A model generated the notes under the pieces. That model saw only the letters and a list, made by a program, of their open reading frames with translations, searched no databases and was not told the origin of the DNA. This document shows, one piece after another, positions 33,201-45,087 of a DNA stretch of 64,000 nucleotides (positions are counted from its first letter, which is position 1; each line of letters starts with the position of its first letter). The stretch is taken from assembly GCA_947579605.1 (NCBI GenBank), contig OX388307.1:11447237-11511236 (forward strand), given 5' to 3'. Origin of the DNA: Athripsodes cinereus (lineage: Eukaryota; Arthropoda; Insecta; Trichoptera; Leptoceridae). The position numbers were made by a program, and so were the translations under genes.

Positions 33201-34400
33201 ACATAGATTAAACTTAGTTATATATACTTTTTCACCTTCAGTTTTTAATTTTTTCTTATTTTTCAATATATTTTCATATGCGCACTTTAAAAAGTTATTA
33301 AAATCACCAATATAATTAATGTTAAAAAATATATGTTTTACTTATTAATAATGTATTGATAACACGAATAAAACAAGGTAATAAACAAATTTAATAATCC
33401 GTATCTAGGAGACGAATGGAGCACATAAACTAATACAATTTTTTAGCCTAATGTAAAAAAATATGATTTGATTTTTTGGCGTGATCGGGTGTCGAAAACT
33501 TAATTTCATTTGCTCAGATGTGTAAATGTTAATCATTTTTGGATTTTAACCACTCTAGATAAACTATTTACATCAATTTAATTCCGAAAAACTTTGTCAA
33601 AATCTTTAACGTGCGCTACACATAATATTATACAAGTCCTTATATAGATATTTTGTATCCCATCTTAGATATCTTCAAGGGCGGTCTTGCTTTAAATTCC
33701 TTACAATGTCTTTAAGATACCCACCTGCTTCACAAATCAGGTGTTATGTTTTGTCACGGGTTTTCTCGATCTTCGTGGGGTGTGTAAAGATACGAGATTT
33801 AAAAAAAACTAACAATAAGACTTAACTCAAAGGGTTAAATGAGCCGCTGGTATTTATCTACTGAAGAAGAGGATTACGAATGTTTCACACGTAAACTTTA
33901 TATAAATAAATATCGTAAATAGTTTTAGGTAAAAAATATACGAATCCAATTACAAAAAAGGTTTGCTATTTTTGTTCCATATTTATTTTTTTACAATGTT
34001 TAATTTAATAATACATACATGCATATATTTAGAGTAACAATGTGTATGTGCTTATCTTGTGTGCATGATTCGCTTAAGATTAATTTAATCATAATCAGTA
34101 TCATTTTCCCTTGATGTTCGTTTTAGAAATACATAGAGTATCCGTTCAGAACGACATTGTGTCAACAGAAGAAATAACATCCCTGAATAATTTTGTTGTA
34201 TGATATATTTTAATCATGTTTTTAATTTAAATGGTCAAAACTTTCACAAGCTAGCGGTTTAATATGGCATTAGATATAATATATGCCTAACGTTCTTTTT
34301 ACATAATAAATATTACAAAAATATTTTTGACAACTATTTTATATACCTATATTTTATATATATACATATATTTTTGAATAAGCGATCCATTCTTCTAATA
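30266..34400. other. AT-rich non-coding stretch
   Basis: No gene is recognised. A 65-codon plus-strand frame at 31278-31475 starts with a hydrophobic run (FFLVFLIIII) but has no upstream or splice support. A 26-base T run lies at 32792-32817. Confidence 0.35.
32792..32817. repeat. Poly(T) run of 26 bases
   Basis: An uninterrupted T run followed by CCTTCAT. The AT-rich word TATATATTATATATA-like occurs on both sides (about 32779-32792 and 32825-32839), which could be a target duplication around a tail-only retroposed fragment or chance low complexity. Confidence 0.4.
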
Positions 34401-34409
34401 ACTTATTAT

Positions 34410-34660
34410 AATAGTCTGGCTCTTCCTGTCGTGTCTGGGGGACTTCCCGGAGCTTTCGGGTTCTGGAGTTTCATCGGATGCTTCGGGGGTGCTGGGGTGG
34501 GCTTGGGCTGGGGGGTGGGTGGTCCGAGTAAAATTACATTTATGCCTGTAATAGGGCACAGCATTGACATTTTTTTTTCTATTCGTATTTCTGTTTTTTA
34601 ATCTGTATGTTGTGCCTGTTGGCGTATGATTGTGATTAAATAAATAAATAAAATAAATAC
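34410..34660 (+). other. G-rich patch followed by an (AAAT)n tail
   Basis: A 150-bp G-rich segment (for example GGGGGTGCTGGGGTGGGCTT) is open in several frames because it lacks A/T-rich stop codons. It is followed by TGTTGGCGTATGATTGTGAT and (TAAA)n. It may be the 3' region of a retroelement on the plus strand. A proline-rich minus-strand reading is also open. No function can be assigned. Confidence 0.3.
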
Positions 34661-36144
34661 CTACACCTTGAGATATTCTAAATCGCGATATGTTCAAAGG
34701 CGTATTATTTAAATAGAAATTATTTATATGGACACTACGTACAAAGGTTATTAATGCATTGTTCTGTTTATGTTGTAAATTAAATGGAAGCATTTATTTG
34801 CATAGGTACCCATATAGGTTCTAGTGGTGGATAGGCAATAACTCCGTCACACGATATTACACACATCCGCTGGATGGCCTAGGTATATTTATATTATGCG
34901 GTATGGACATATTTCTACTATTTTATAGAGGCGCTATAAATATTGTACCTATGCATATTTGATTTAATTTCATTGGGTACTACGTATTACCGTTTATTAA
35001 TTATATTCTATTCATTTATTTAATGAATGGATTTTACTCATATCATGTGTAATACGTTCTCATGCTCGTATTAATGATACATCAATGACCATAGACCGTA
35101 TATTTCTAGGTATTACTTATGTATGAATGGAAAATTATATAAAATACGACATAATGTGATTAAATCGACATATCATTTTATGACAAGAATAATCTCAATT
35201 CGTAGAAATATTTTTATCCTAATATAAATTCCGTGGAAAATAAACAAATAGAGTTGTTTGATAAACATTATAAAATAAATTACGTGTGTCTATATATTAT
35301 ATTGACTCGGTCTATCGACAATTGAAATTCAACAATAGGTGTTAAATTCATAAAATTATTTTATCAAGATTTTAAAAATCCTTTAGTACCCTAATTCAAA
35401 AACTTACCTACTTGTCTATCCTAGATATCCTTAATAAAACTTATACGCAAATAGTAATATTTATTTTAACGCACGTTCAATCCAATGTACCTGCGAGTAC
35501 ACATGGTAGGTACGTATTCCCTTTGACAAATAACTCTCCACGTGAAAAAGACAATCATATTATCGCTTTTATTACAAACGTAATTTCATGAAAAGTATAA
35601 AAAGGAATGGCGACACACCTTTTATTTCGACATCAATAATATTTACACCATTTTTTTTTATTTCGTAGCAAAGGGCATAAAAATACTATTTACAAATTTT
35701 AGTGCAGATAAAAAGGTAATCTTTCAGAGGTCAGCTATCAGCCAATAACATGCGCATTGACGTAATAACGTGTTGTTATGAATGTATGGTACAAACCTTA
35801 GTTACAGTGTTGTGTAAATCATAAATCTAGTTATGTATTAAAATGGACAGGTTCCTATTGAATTGTTAGACCGGAACTAAGCTATTGAAGAGTATTCAAA
35901 CTAACTACACGTTATGCACTTGCCCATAGAGCATTACACAATTTGAGTAATTTTGTAGATTGAAAAATGTGTCAATATGATCAAAATTGCTTACCAAATA
36001 CCGAATAAGAACACTTTGAATGAGACTTAAATTAGGTTTATGGAAATTGATGAATTAAGTTGAAAAGTTATACTAAAAACTTACACAGTAGGTACACTAA
36101 AAGTTCACAGAAAATGACAAGAATTCTTCTATTTATCTGTATCA
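34661..36144. other. AT-rich non-coding stretch
   Basis: A TATAAAAAGG string at 35596-35605 has no supported gene downstream. Nothing else is recognised. Confidence 0.35.
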
Positions 36145-36235
36145 CGGCGTCTCCCACAAAATCAATGCAATCAATATACAAAGGGCAAGTTTATCGCAAA
36201 GACACGATCTCTTCCAACTAACCCAAAATTCACAA
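36145..36235 (-). repeat. REP-A tail fragment
   Basis: CAATCAATATACAAAGGGCA, AGTTTATCGCAAAGACACGA and TCTCTTCCAACTAAC match the second half of REP-A at 6235-6285 and 59165-59215. The (TTTA)n end is missing. Confidence 0.5.
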
Positions 36236-36705
36236 AACTAACAATGGACGACAGCAGTTAGCAACTAAGTGCTTGTAATAAACACACAACTCATCCTCTT
36301 TGTACCAATTAAAATTTTTTTATTTTTATTTTTTTATTTTATTTATTAGTAAAAGTACATAACAGATAACAACTATAAATATGGTTTACAAAATAGAAAA
36401 AAGACGTTCATAACTCAGCTGTCATCCACAAACATGTACCACAGATAAGTAAATTATTTAAGTATCACATATTCCGCTCATTCATCTGTTCTCACTAGCA
36501 TATCACACAAGCAGCCATCGCTAACATACCAAAATACAGTTTGAAATATAAAAAGCAGAAAAGAAGAAAAAACGTACAAAAATTTGTATTGTTAGAAAAA
36601 GAAAACTATTACTAAAAGATAGAAAAATAAACATATGAGATCACTTGGGGGTGGAGGGTGTGGGGAAAAGGGTAAGGGATATGGGGAAAGGGGAACAAGA
36701 CATGC

Positions 36706-39624
36706 CTACTGGTTTGAAATTATGTTTGTAGTAAGAGTTTTTAGTACCTGTCTCTTGTATGCGAGTGGAGATAAATTAAAAATATCCAGCTCTATTAAGT
36801 GGTTATCGTGAAGATCGGCCAATCTATGCAAGGGTCGCCTCACCCCCGCACCAGTGGCCGACCCCGGCATGTAAAAGAGACGATGTGAGCGGCCTAAGGT
36901 TGGTACGCGGAAGCATAACTTACTAAGTATTCCCGGGGCATCAGTTACCGAGTTACAAATCTTGTACAGTGCGCAGGCATCCAACATATTCCGCCTCAAA
37001 ACAAGCGGGGGCAACCACGAGTGCGGGATATCAAGACGATATTTAAATTTGACATTACGGATGAATTTTTTTTGCACTCTTTCCAATTGTTGTTCATATT
37101 TGACATAGTGTGGGTTCCATACAGTTGAGCAGTATTCTAATTTGGATCTTACTAGAGATGTGAAAAGTGTGATCATGGATTTATGATTTTTGAAGCTTTT
37201 GGTCGTCCGTGAGATAAAACCCAACATTTTGTTACAATGCAACGTAATGTCGTCGATGTGGTTACTAAAATGAAGTTTAGAATCAAACATTACGCCAAGG
37301 TCACGAATAGTTGTTACAGAGTCAAGTTGGTGATTATTTATAGAGTAATTGTATGTGAATTTGCTTCGGTTTTTTGTGAAGGTAATTGTCTGACATTTTT
37401 TGAGATTAAGGAATAATCTATTAGCATCACAGTAAGCGGACAGTCTAGTCAGGTCTTCCTGTAATTTGTGGCAGTCATGTATTGATGTGATTTTTCTGAA
37501 AATTTTTAAATCGTCTGCAAATAACAGGAAGTTAGAATGTTGAAAGCAGTCAACAACGTCGTTAATAAATATAATGAATAATGTAGGAGCAAGCACAGAC
37601 CCCTGTGGTACCCCGGATGTAATGGTTTGAACGTCTGATTTGTAGCCATTAAGTGTTACTGTCATCAGTCTTCCTGTGAGGTATGAACTCAACCAGCGAA
37701 GCAGATCCCCGTGGACACCATAGTGATTAAATTTATTAATAAGGAGGTTGTGATCGACCTTGTCGAACGCCTTCTGAAAATCTGTATAAATCGCATCCAC
37801 TTGTACTCGTTCATCCATTGATTCGAATAAAAAGTCTGAATATTCTAGGAGGTTAGATAGTGTGGAACGGTTCTTTGTGAATCCATGTTGTTGGTGGGAA
37901 AGAATTGGGCTCAAGAAATACACTAAGCGATCCTTGACTATAGATTCAAAAATTTTCGAAACGGCAGAAAGAATCGATATGGGACGATAATTTTGAACAT
38001 CTGCAGGTGAACTTGATTTGTGTATGGGAGTTATATGGGCAATTTTCCATTTCAATGGAAATCTACCTTCTTTCAAGCTCTGATTGAATATTATTTTAAG
38101 TGGTTTGGTTAAGTGTGAAGCACATTTTTTTAATACTATAGGTGGGATCAAGTCAGGGCCTGCACCCTTACTAGTGTCGAGTTGTGTGAGTTTCTGGTAG
38201 ATTTCGGAACTTAATATTGAAATTTTACTTAGCGAATTATTGTAAAGTACTTTAGGTTGTTGCGTGTTAGTGGAACTCTGAGTTGAGTCAGTGAATACTG
38301 ACTTGAAAAATGTACAGAACATATCAGCAATTATTTTGGGATCAGATGTGGATTGATTGTGTAGAGTCATAGTTTTGGGATAGCTGTTGGAGGTTTTAAG
38401 ATTATTTACATATTTGAAAAATGGCTTTACATTACCATCTAAGGAGTCTTCAACTTTTGAGATATATCGTTTATAGTCAGAGGATTGCATTTTTTTAAAT
38501 TTAGCTCTGTATGCTGAGAACAAAATATAGTCATCTTGATGATCAAATTTTTTCCATCGTGACCAGGATTTGTTTTTAAGTTTAAGTAAGTGGATTGTGG
38601 AGTGAGAATACCAAATGGGGAACGAGTTATTGTGGGAACGTTTTATAGGCGTGTGTTCATTAGTTACTTGTAGGACCTTGTTATTGAATATTTCAACAGC
38701 CTCATCAAGAGGTTTATTAAGTAGAAGTTCCTCCCAATCAGTCCTTTGAAAATTGAAATTGATTTCTGTGAAGTTAGATTTGAAATAATTGTATTTCAGA
38801 ACATTGCCCGCGGGAAGTACATCCTCAAGATATATGGGAATAGAAACGTGAAGAGAGGGATGATGCGCATCTTCAATTGATAGCGGTTGATCCCAATGTT
38901 GTATCCTACACTCAACGTCCGCCAACACCAAATCTAGTATATTACCACTAGCGTTCACTACGTGATTGAATTGTGAGATATTTAGAAAAGAAATTGACTC
39001 GAGAAACAATTGAGCGGTGGGGCCGCTGAAGGAGGTAGGTGTAAGACAAGCGTTTGCATTAGGATAGGACCAGTTAATTGAAGGTATGTTAAAATCTCCC
39101 AGTATGCAAATCTTATCGGTTGGCTTCAGGTCTGCATAGCATTTGGAGATTTGTGAAAAATATGAATCATATTCTTCAATACTGGAGGCAGGTGGAATAT
39201 AGACAACACCGAGAAAGAGCTTAGAGTCATTGTTACGTCCAGGTTGATGTTTATTGCGTGGTAGAGGTAATGAAACAACAAGATTCTCACCTGTAGTTTC
39301 CCAATCAATCTCCCGAACTGAGGAGAACTTGCGGTGTACGGCTATCAGAACCCCGCCTCCTCTCTTTTTGTTAGTTAGCTTTAGATTTCGGTCCTTTCTA
39401 TACACCACATAGTCGTCAGGGAACAGTTCTCCATCAAATACGCCATCCTTGAGCCAAGTCTCCGTGAGCACAATTATGTCAAATGAGTTAGAAAGAACAT
39501 TGAGTTTAAATGTCTCGGTTTTTGTATTAAGGCCTCTGGAATTCTGCAGATAGATATTTAAATCGCCCTGTGAATAAGAAATACTAGCGCTAAGAGACAG
39601 GCAATCAAATAACAGTGAAGACAT
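36706..39624 (-). CDS. Retrotransposon ORF2: endonuclease-reverse transcriptase (972 aa)
   Basis: Same two-domain enzyme class as the plus-strand copy. N-terminal APE-type endonuclease: QNSRGL, TETWL, YVVYRKDR, GGGVLIAV, VVYIPP and GDFN are all present, including the Y-x-PP motif unclear in the other copy. Reverse transcriptase: GAGPDLIPP, NYRPISILS, IYTDFQKAFDKVDH, SGVPQGSVLAP and the catalytic FADD at 702-705. The C-terminus has RVQKKFIRNV and a CALYKI segment. There are no stops or frameshifts along 2.9 kb, so this is a relatively recent insertion. The first ATG (39624) is taken as start; the endonuclease begins about residue 22, so a later start is possible. Confidence 0.9.
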   Translation of the reverse strand: MSSLLFDCLSLSASISYSQGDLNIYLQNSRGLNTKTETFKLNVLSNSFDIIVLTETWLKDGVFDGELFPDDYVVYRKDRNLKLTNKKRGGGVLIAVHRKFSSVREIDWETTGENLVVSLPLPRNKHQPGRNNDSKLFLGVVYIPPASSIEEYDSYFSQISKCYADLKPTDKICILGDFNIPSINWSYPNANACLTPTSFSGPTAQLFLESISFLNISQFNHVVNASGNILDLVLADVECRIQHWDQPLSIEDAHHPSLHVSIPIYLEDVLPAGNVLKYNYFKSNFTEINFNFQRTDWEELLLNKPLDEAVEIFNNKVLQVTNEHTPIKRSHNNSFPIWYSHSTIHLLKLKNKSWSRWKKFDHQDDYILFSAYRAKFKKMQSSDYKRYISKVEDSLDGNVKPFFKYVNNLKTSNSYPKTMTLHNQSTSDPKIIADMFCTFFKSVFTDSTQSSTNTQQPKVLYNNSLSKISILSSEIYQKLTQLDTSKGAGPDLIPPIVLKKCASHLTKPLKIIFNQSLKEGRFPLKWKIAHITPIHKSSSPADVQNYRPISILSAVSKIFESIVKDRLVYFLSPILSHQQHGFTKNRSTLSNLLEYSDFLFESMDERVQVDAIYTDFQKAFDKVDHNLLINKFNHYGVHGDLLRWLSSYLTGRLMTVTLNGYKSDVQTITSGVPQGSVLAPTLFIIFINDVVDCFQHSNFLLFADDLKIFRKITSIHDCHKLQEDLTRLSAYCDANRLFLNLKKCQTITFTKNRSKFTYNYSINNHQLDSVTTIRDLGVMFDSKLHFSNHIDDITLHCNKMLGFISRTTKSFKNHKSMITLFTSLVRSKLEYCSTVWNPHYVKYEQQLERVQKKFIRNVKFKYRLDIPHSWLPPLVLRRNMLDACALYKICNSVTDAPGILSKLCFRVPTLGRSHRLFYMPGSATGAGVRRPLHRLADLHDNHLIELDIFNLSPLAYKRQVLKTLTTNIISNQ

Positions 39625-39706
39625 GTTTGGGGATGGACAAGGATTAGAGAGGGGGTTGAGGGAGGAAAGGAAAATTTGTGATCTGAAAGAAAATTACAAC
39701 ATTCAT

Positions 39707-40090
39707 TTAAATTATTTTGGCCAGGTCTGCCATGGAGAATATAGGTATTACTCTGCTGTCGGGTTCCTTCCTTGCGTAAATTTTGGAATGTTTCACCCAT
39801 ACATAACGGTAGTTTTTTGACTTTCCGATTTGACGAGTCTCGCGAAAAAGGATCTTCCTTGCTTGCGTAAGATGTTCCGCAATGTATATTTTCTGTGTTT
39901 TGCCTATAATTCCAACATCTTGTGCCGTCAGTCCACGATGATTCCTCCCTGCCTCTAAAAAAGCGTCTCTCTTTTCTATCTTATTGAATTTAATAATAAT
40001 GTTTTTGGGCCTTGCTTCTGATGTTTCAGTGGAAGGAACACCACGAGCGACTCTGTGAACTCTCGATATGTCGGATTCTTGTATGGGCAC
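39707..40090 (-). pseudogene. Retrotransposon ORF1, C-terminal part only
   Basis: This 127-residue frame has SRVHRVARG, IIIKFNKIEKRDAFLEAG, GLTAQDVGII, IYIAEHLTQARKILFRE, YRYVWVKHSKIYARKE and ends in ADLAKII. It aligns motif by motif with the ORF1 C-terminus of the plus-strand element (RVSSW, ILVKFRNR, GLVGQDLGII, IYINHHLT, YRFVWVKDYRIYARK, DLGRII). The coiled-coil N-terminus is missing because the element is 5'-truncated, and the apparent start codon (GTG) is not native. Confidence 0.8.
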
Positions 40091-40093
40091 ACA

Positions 40094-40450
40094 ATATGTT
40101 TAGAATGTGTGACAAATCTCGTTACTGAATTGCAGTGGTTAATTATCTTATTCGTGATTTTTTACGAATATCTGCCTTTTTCAAGTCACTCGAAAACTTA
40201 CAAGAGATTGAAAGAGAATAACAAGACCTAACAAAAATACATTTAAACGCAAAAGACAACGGATCTACTGGAATGATGTATTATCTTTGTAAATTTTAAG
40301 TATTTTATTAAGAAATACTGAAAATTCTACGTTTAAAAATATAACTACGTATTTCTTATGCGATAGTTTGGGAATCACACGTCATGACATTCTCTGAAGT
40401 GATATTACGGTTGAGATTTATTCAATATTATTAGGCAACTCATTACTGCG
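40094..40450. other. AT-rich stretch upstream of candidate secreted-peptide exon
   Basis: No element or gene is recognised. A short segment ACTCGAAAACTTACA near 40190 resembles the beginning of the ~210-bp repeat but does not continue. Confidence 0.3.
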
Positions 40451-40455
40451 GTTAC

Positions 40456-40465
40456 AATTCAGTCG
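40456..40465 (+). promoter_or_regulatory. Initiator-like sequence
   Basis: AATTCAGTCG matches the arthropod initiator consensus TCAGTY and lies ~30 bp before the first ATG of the candidate exon. No canonical TATA box is seen 25-35 bp upstream. A match this short is frequent by chance. Confidence 0.25.
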
Positions 40466-40488
40466 CAGTACAATTCGTTACACACAAG

Positions 40489-40724
40489 ATGACTAATATT
40501 TCACTTTCTTTTCGGTTAGCGGTTAAAATAAACACCACAATGGTGAAGACTCACATAACAATAACAAGTTGTTTGTTTCTGTTTTTGGGTGTGCAGTGTA
40601 CACAATATTTGGTGATTAATTGGGTTGATAAAAGATTGGTCAATCTAATGAGTTTCAATAAGTATTTTATATATTACTTACGATACTATAAGTATCATAG
40701 GAAACTCAGAACACTCTTCATAGG
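40489..40724 (+). CDS. Candidate first coding exon with signal peptide
   Basis: Two in-frame ATGs lie at 40489 and 40540. From the second, the protein starts MVKTHITITSCLFLFLGVQC, a basic N-terminus, a hydrophobic core and a VQC end that make a good signal peptide. The mature part is basic and Tyr-rich (YYLRYYKYHRKLR) with a KR site (VDKR). A TTCAGTC string at 40458-40464 resembles the arthropod initiator. The open frame ends at GGGTAA, which can be read as a donor (GG|GTAAAA at 40725), so the protein may continue in another exon. A short secreted protein or peptide precursor is possible; the family is not recognised, and chance cannot be excluded. Confidence 0.3.
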
Positions 40725-40729
40725 GTAAA

Positions 40730-43700
40730 ATACCTAAATCCTATATATTTTATTCCGTATTGATATCCAGTAATGAAAAAATTACTCTTGTAAGATTGAA
40801 AAAATATTTTACTGTTTTTCATTGTTTTATAGCCTTTTTCCAACCAATTAAAATGCAGGTTTAAATGCACTATATTATTTGTAATTGATCTGCAGCTAGT
40901 GAATAGTTATCAACTTCTTCGTCTTTCAATAGAAATAAATAAAACAAATCAATAGATAAGAGCTGAAAATGATTTTTTTTAACATCGATCTTGGGCTAGT
41001 TTATTTTGTTCCATAGGAAATAACAAATCAGTTCTCTAACTTCTGGATCATATTCACGTATTGTTTTATTTGATGTTTGTTTCTGATAAGCGAAAATAAA
41101 ATGTTAAATGATATACCTACCTACATAGCGAAACACATAATATTATATACAACATCCTCGACAAATTTGGGACATCGCAAAATAGGATCTACTTGTAAAT
41201 AGTATTATGTAAATAAGAGTGAAATACATACACTCAATTCAATGATGGTAGTCCTTATATTCACTGTAATACAAATTAATTCAAATATTCGCTATGAATG
41301 ACAACATCAATGATTTTGTATCTAAATATTTTAATTAATTTAATGATTATTCTATGAGTGCAGCTAAATATCTTTATGTACCTAATATCAAGTGTCGTCT
41401 ATTGTTTATAATTATTTCATGACTATTTACAATCGAATATGTCACACTAAACGAGTTTGAATAGGTAAGTACTTACTTAATCATTTATTTTGATTTGCTA
41501 AAGATTCTGCCGAAATCATTAACCTCTCTATTGTGTTTCAAGGATAATTAATTTATCAAGGTTATTTCGAAAGTTAATTTAAGTTTCTCGTCAGATCTTT
41601 AATGAAAAAACTATCAGCAATGAATGCTTACTAAACAGATGCCGCAAAAAATAAGATGATCTTATTGTACTTACAAGTTTTCGAAAACAAAACAAGCATA
41701 CCACTGAGAATCTAATAAAATAATAATTACAAAAATATCTAATCGTAATTTTTATTCTTTAAATCTAAAACATAGCGCCGATATTTTATTGAATAACTTA
41801 TTATATTATCTCCAGTAGTATGTGTAATAACTTTTATTTTATTGATCATATTTTTCACCATAATAATATAGAAGGTAGGTATGTGTAAGGGCTATAGGTA
41901 GGTAAATCTAAGTATACTTATTAACAAAAATAGCACAAATATCAATAAAACATACACACACAACATACAACATGCACAACACCACCAAGCAATCTTTAAA
42001 AAGCAAAGTTCAAAATAAATATAGGTACATAGTATTTTTTTTGCCTAAGGTTTCATAAGTCTGGTCAGCAATAACAATCAGCTATGATGCAAACCAATCT
42101 TATTTTTCATTGTCACTAACATTGAAATTATTTTATTGAAATTTATGTGTATGTACCTATATATTGTTACATATTTGAAAAATAATACCTATAAATATTT
42201 AAAGTACATGAAAAAAAAACAACAATATTACTAGCCGCTTCTCACCACCATTCACAAATCCATTCATAATTGCAAGTACGAGAGATGAATGTTTATTGTG
42301 CAAGTGTGAGCGACAGAGACAAAGCAAGTGATTCATAAAATGTGATCGTTTTTGCAGTCCGTTTACACTGGCCAATATTCATATAAGGAAACTTGTACGC
42401 ATAAAACAACGAACATGAATGGTGTAGGTGGTCGTTCAATTAATACGACGTTCATGATTGTATTATCTCTATAAGCCACGTAATGTCAATATTATTTTAT
42501 TGAAACAATGTTATCCTATTGTAGGAGTTTAATAAAGCATTATTCTCGACTTACACACATATTATTATAATGTTAAATTTAAATTTATTCCAAACGATCT
42601 TTAAACATTAATTTGCTTTGTTAGAATCCACTGGAACTTGACTTTCTTAAATGCCCCGAAAGCTTAACAGGACAGGTCTAGTTTATATAAATATTAAATT
42701 AATTTAAAGAGATTAACAAATAAAAGAAATTATTAAATTCTTTATTATATACTTAGCTCACGACCAATGAAATGATTCTCATAATATGTGAGGTATCTTA
42801 TATTTTGGTTTGGCTAAAAAAACAGATAGAAAATATCGAAATGAATGAATAGTCTTCAAAGTAAATGACTAAAAATCCAATTAAGTGTGAAAACTGTGCT
42901 TAGGTCGTAATATCATTTTGGTAGTTTATATAGACAAATTTATATTTTTGATATTTTGCATCCAAGTCAATGTTTATTCAGGCAATGATTTGGCATATAA
43001 TTATTTCTTTATGGCAATCAGTGTGGTCAGATGTGTAGGGGACATTACATAGTTTGTACAACTTCCGATATCGCACCTACCTAATTGAAATAAGTTACCT
43101 AAATATCCCAGGTAGATACCTACCTACTGAGAGTGCAGCGAGAACAATACAAATGCACACAACAATATCCTATTGATTATAATATATAATATTGTGAAAT
43201 AATACTAGGTGCAATTGAATAGGCAGCGTTTGTATGAAACTGTAGATACTATAATATAGGAGCCTTCCCACTAGAAATGAATAATATTACGTCTTGGTAC
43301 TTATGTATATCCCATACAACCTAACGTCCGTTTCTATGGACGGATATCGGGTGCACATTTACACCTTTGTCACGTTTTACACTGGGTACTTACTATAAAG
43401 ATTGTATACATTATTCATACCACTTTATTAAAGATATTAATGAATTATTACCAAACTTAAATATAAACACCTATTATAATTCATCTCTTTTCATTAATAC
43501 CTTCCGATTACTGTCTCTCTTTGACAGATCAATCCTATTTACCTGTGTGTGGATGACTCACACCTCATTTAATTTTGATGCATTTGATTTATTATACATG
43601 AACAAGCAATAAAATTGTCACCACGTCGGTCTTGGTATATCATCTATTGTCTGTCAACAAACAATGCTTTAATAAGTTAAATTAAAGAGTTTTGTAATAC

Positions 43701-43984
43701 GAATTTATGAGTAATTGAACAATAAATTGAGGATATGGGAAGTCGCTTCCACTTCCGATGATAGAATTTATTTCATCATGGATAACAAGTAGGTATCCAT
43801 TAAATTAAGTTTTTTCACAAATTAACACGGGAACTGAGTCCAATAATAATTTGACATCATCAAATTAACGCGTTAACCTCCTCTTGAACAAAAAAAATGT
43901 ATTAGGTAGGTACATGAGGCCTCAGCGATTAATTATCGCGCATCATTAATTTCGATTGTAGTATTTTCGCTCACTTTCTACCAC
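40730..43984. other. AT-rich non-coding stretch
   Basis: No gene is recognised. A weak inverted similarity (CACCACCATTCA at 42242-42253 against the complement of GAATGGTGTAGGTGG near 42418-42432) might be a decayed inverted-repeat element. The 81-codon frame at 43367 lacks a known family. Confidence 0.35.
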
Positions 43985-44341
43985 AGGTTATCCAATAGTA
44001 TCCAGTTAGAAAATATATATTGATTATCATAGTTGTATTTATTTTAATTATCTTTCACTGAACACTGTTACAAGATATCATGGGGCATCCAGATTTGAGC
44101 TGGGGGAAGGGGGGTACAAATTATATTAATGATTTATTCCTCTACATAGTTCAATTTCATGGCATAATTATGCATTAATTTACATAATACTGTAATCACT
44201 GGACAAGATGCACCCCCTCGCCCCCATATGGTTTCTGTAATAACTTGTCACAGTATAGAGTGAAAGATAATAAAAATACGTTCAACTATGATCATCAATA
44301 GGTATATATTTTCGTAATGGGTAGGTATTACTGGATAACCT
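43985..44341. mobile_element. 357-bp foldback (long inverted repeat) element
   Basis: The two halves are inverted copies. Left-arm landmarks AGGTTATCCAATAGTA, ATATTGATTATCATAGTTG, ATTATCTTTCACT and ACACTGT-ACAAG recur in order on the complement of the right arm as AGGTTATCCAGTAATA, ATTGATGATCATAGTTG, ATTATCTTTCACT and ATACTGT-ACAAG. Arms are ~120-130 bp with a GC-skewed, G-rich inner part on the left and C-rich on the right. There is no coding capacity and no clear target duplication, so the superfamily is not assigned. Confidence 0.75.
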
Positions 44342-45087
44342 AAAGGAGATATTGACCTTTTTTTCTTCATTTAATTGAAGTCCTTTACTCAGCATTTATC
44401 ATTTATTTATGTATTTAAGATCAGTTGGAGAATATTCCTAGCAGTTTTAAGATAATATGATACTTTGATTGTTCGTATGTGTATAATAATAAATTCTTGC
44501 TGATTAATTATATTACTTGTTTTATGTTAATGAACATCGCATTTAATAATTATTATACCTTATAGGATTGGTCGCATGATTAAACACATAAGTACCTACC
44601 TAGGTGTGTTGATTGAATCATATCGTATTTTATGTAACGAGGATGAAATCTTCTATAGCAGCAGCTTCAGAGAACGGATTTCAATTAATCACCGCCTTAG
44701 GAACTATGCCAACGGTTTGGTATGTGAATCATTCATTACAAATCATCAATTGCGATGAGAAATTCTTTGTCATTTCAATTTCTATTTTACGCAATACAAT
44801 ATACTGTTGCGCGCGAGCGCGTATTTATTCTTATAGGTAATCTAAATTCAATTACATTCTCAAATTATCCAAAACAATAAGTCATGCACACCTATACCTA
44901 ATAGATGTTTTACTGCTAATTTATTTTGTCGAGGAAATCTACATGCAGTAAATTAGTTTAACACTACTATCACATTTCACTCAATTTGAGGTGTGCTTTG
45001 TCATGATAGTAATGAAAAACTAATCAATGGCATATCAGTAACTTCAAAAAAAATCACATATATTATTAATATTAGCTTAGAGGAAAG

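Larger units (their letters stand above)
36313..40093 (-). mobile_element. Jockey-like non-LTR retrotransposon, 5'-truncated within ORF1
   Basis: On the minus strand: ORF1 C-terminus, an ~80-bp spacer, an intact ORF2, ~360 bp of 3' untranslated sequence, and an A-rich tail (seen as T-rich 36313-36348 on the plus strand). It is a different sub-family from 18245-24632: the ORF2 proteins share order and motifs, but their sequences are clearly diverged. The 5' end is lost in ORF1; a stop lies a few codons upstream of the first similar residue. No convincing target duplication was found. Confidence 0.82.

Noticed and set aside
34395..34793. Proline-rich minus-strand protein
   Set aside because: The length comes from a G-rich strand lacking stops in several frames; there is no conserved domain or splice context.
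35596..35605. TATA box (TATAAAAAGG) as a promoter
   Set aside because: No initiator at the right distance with a coding exon downstream; such words are common in AT-rich DNA.
42236..42445. Inverted-repeat element
   Set aside because: Only ~12 bp match between the supposed ends (CACCACCATTCA) and the alignment breaks immediately inside.
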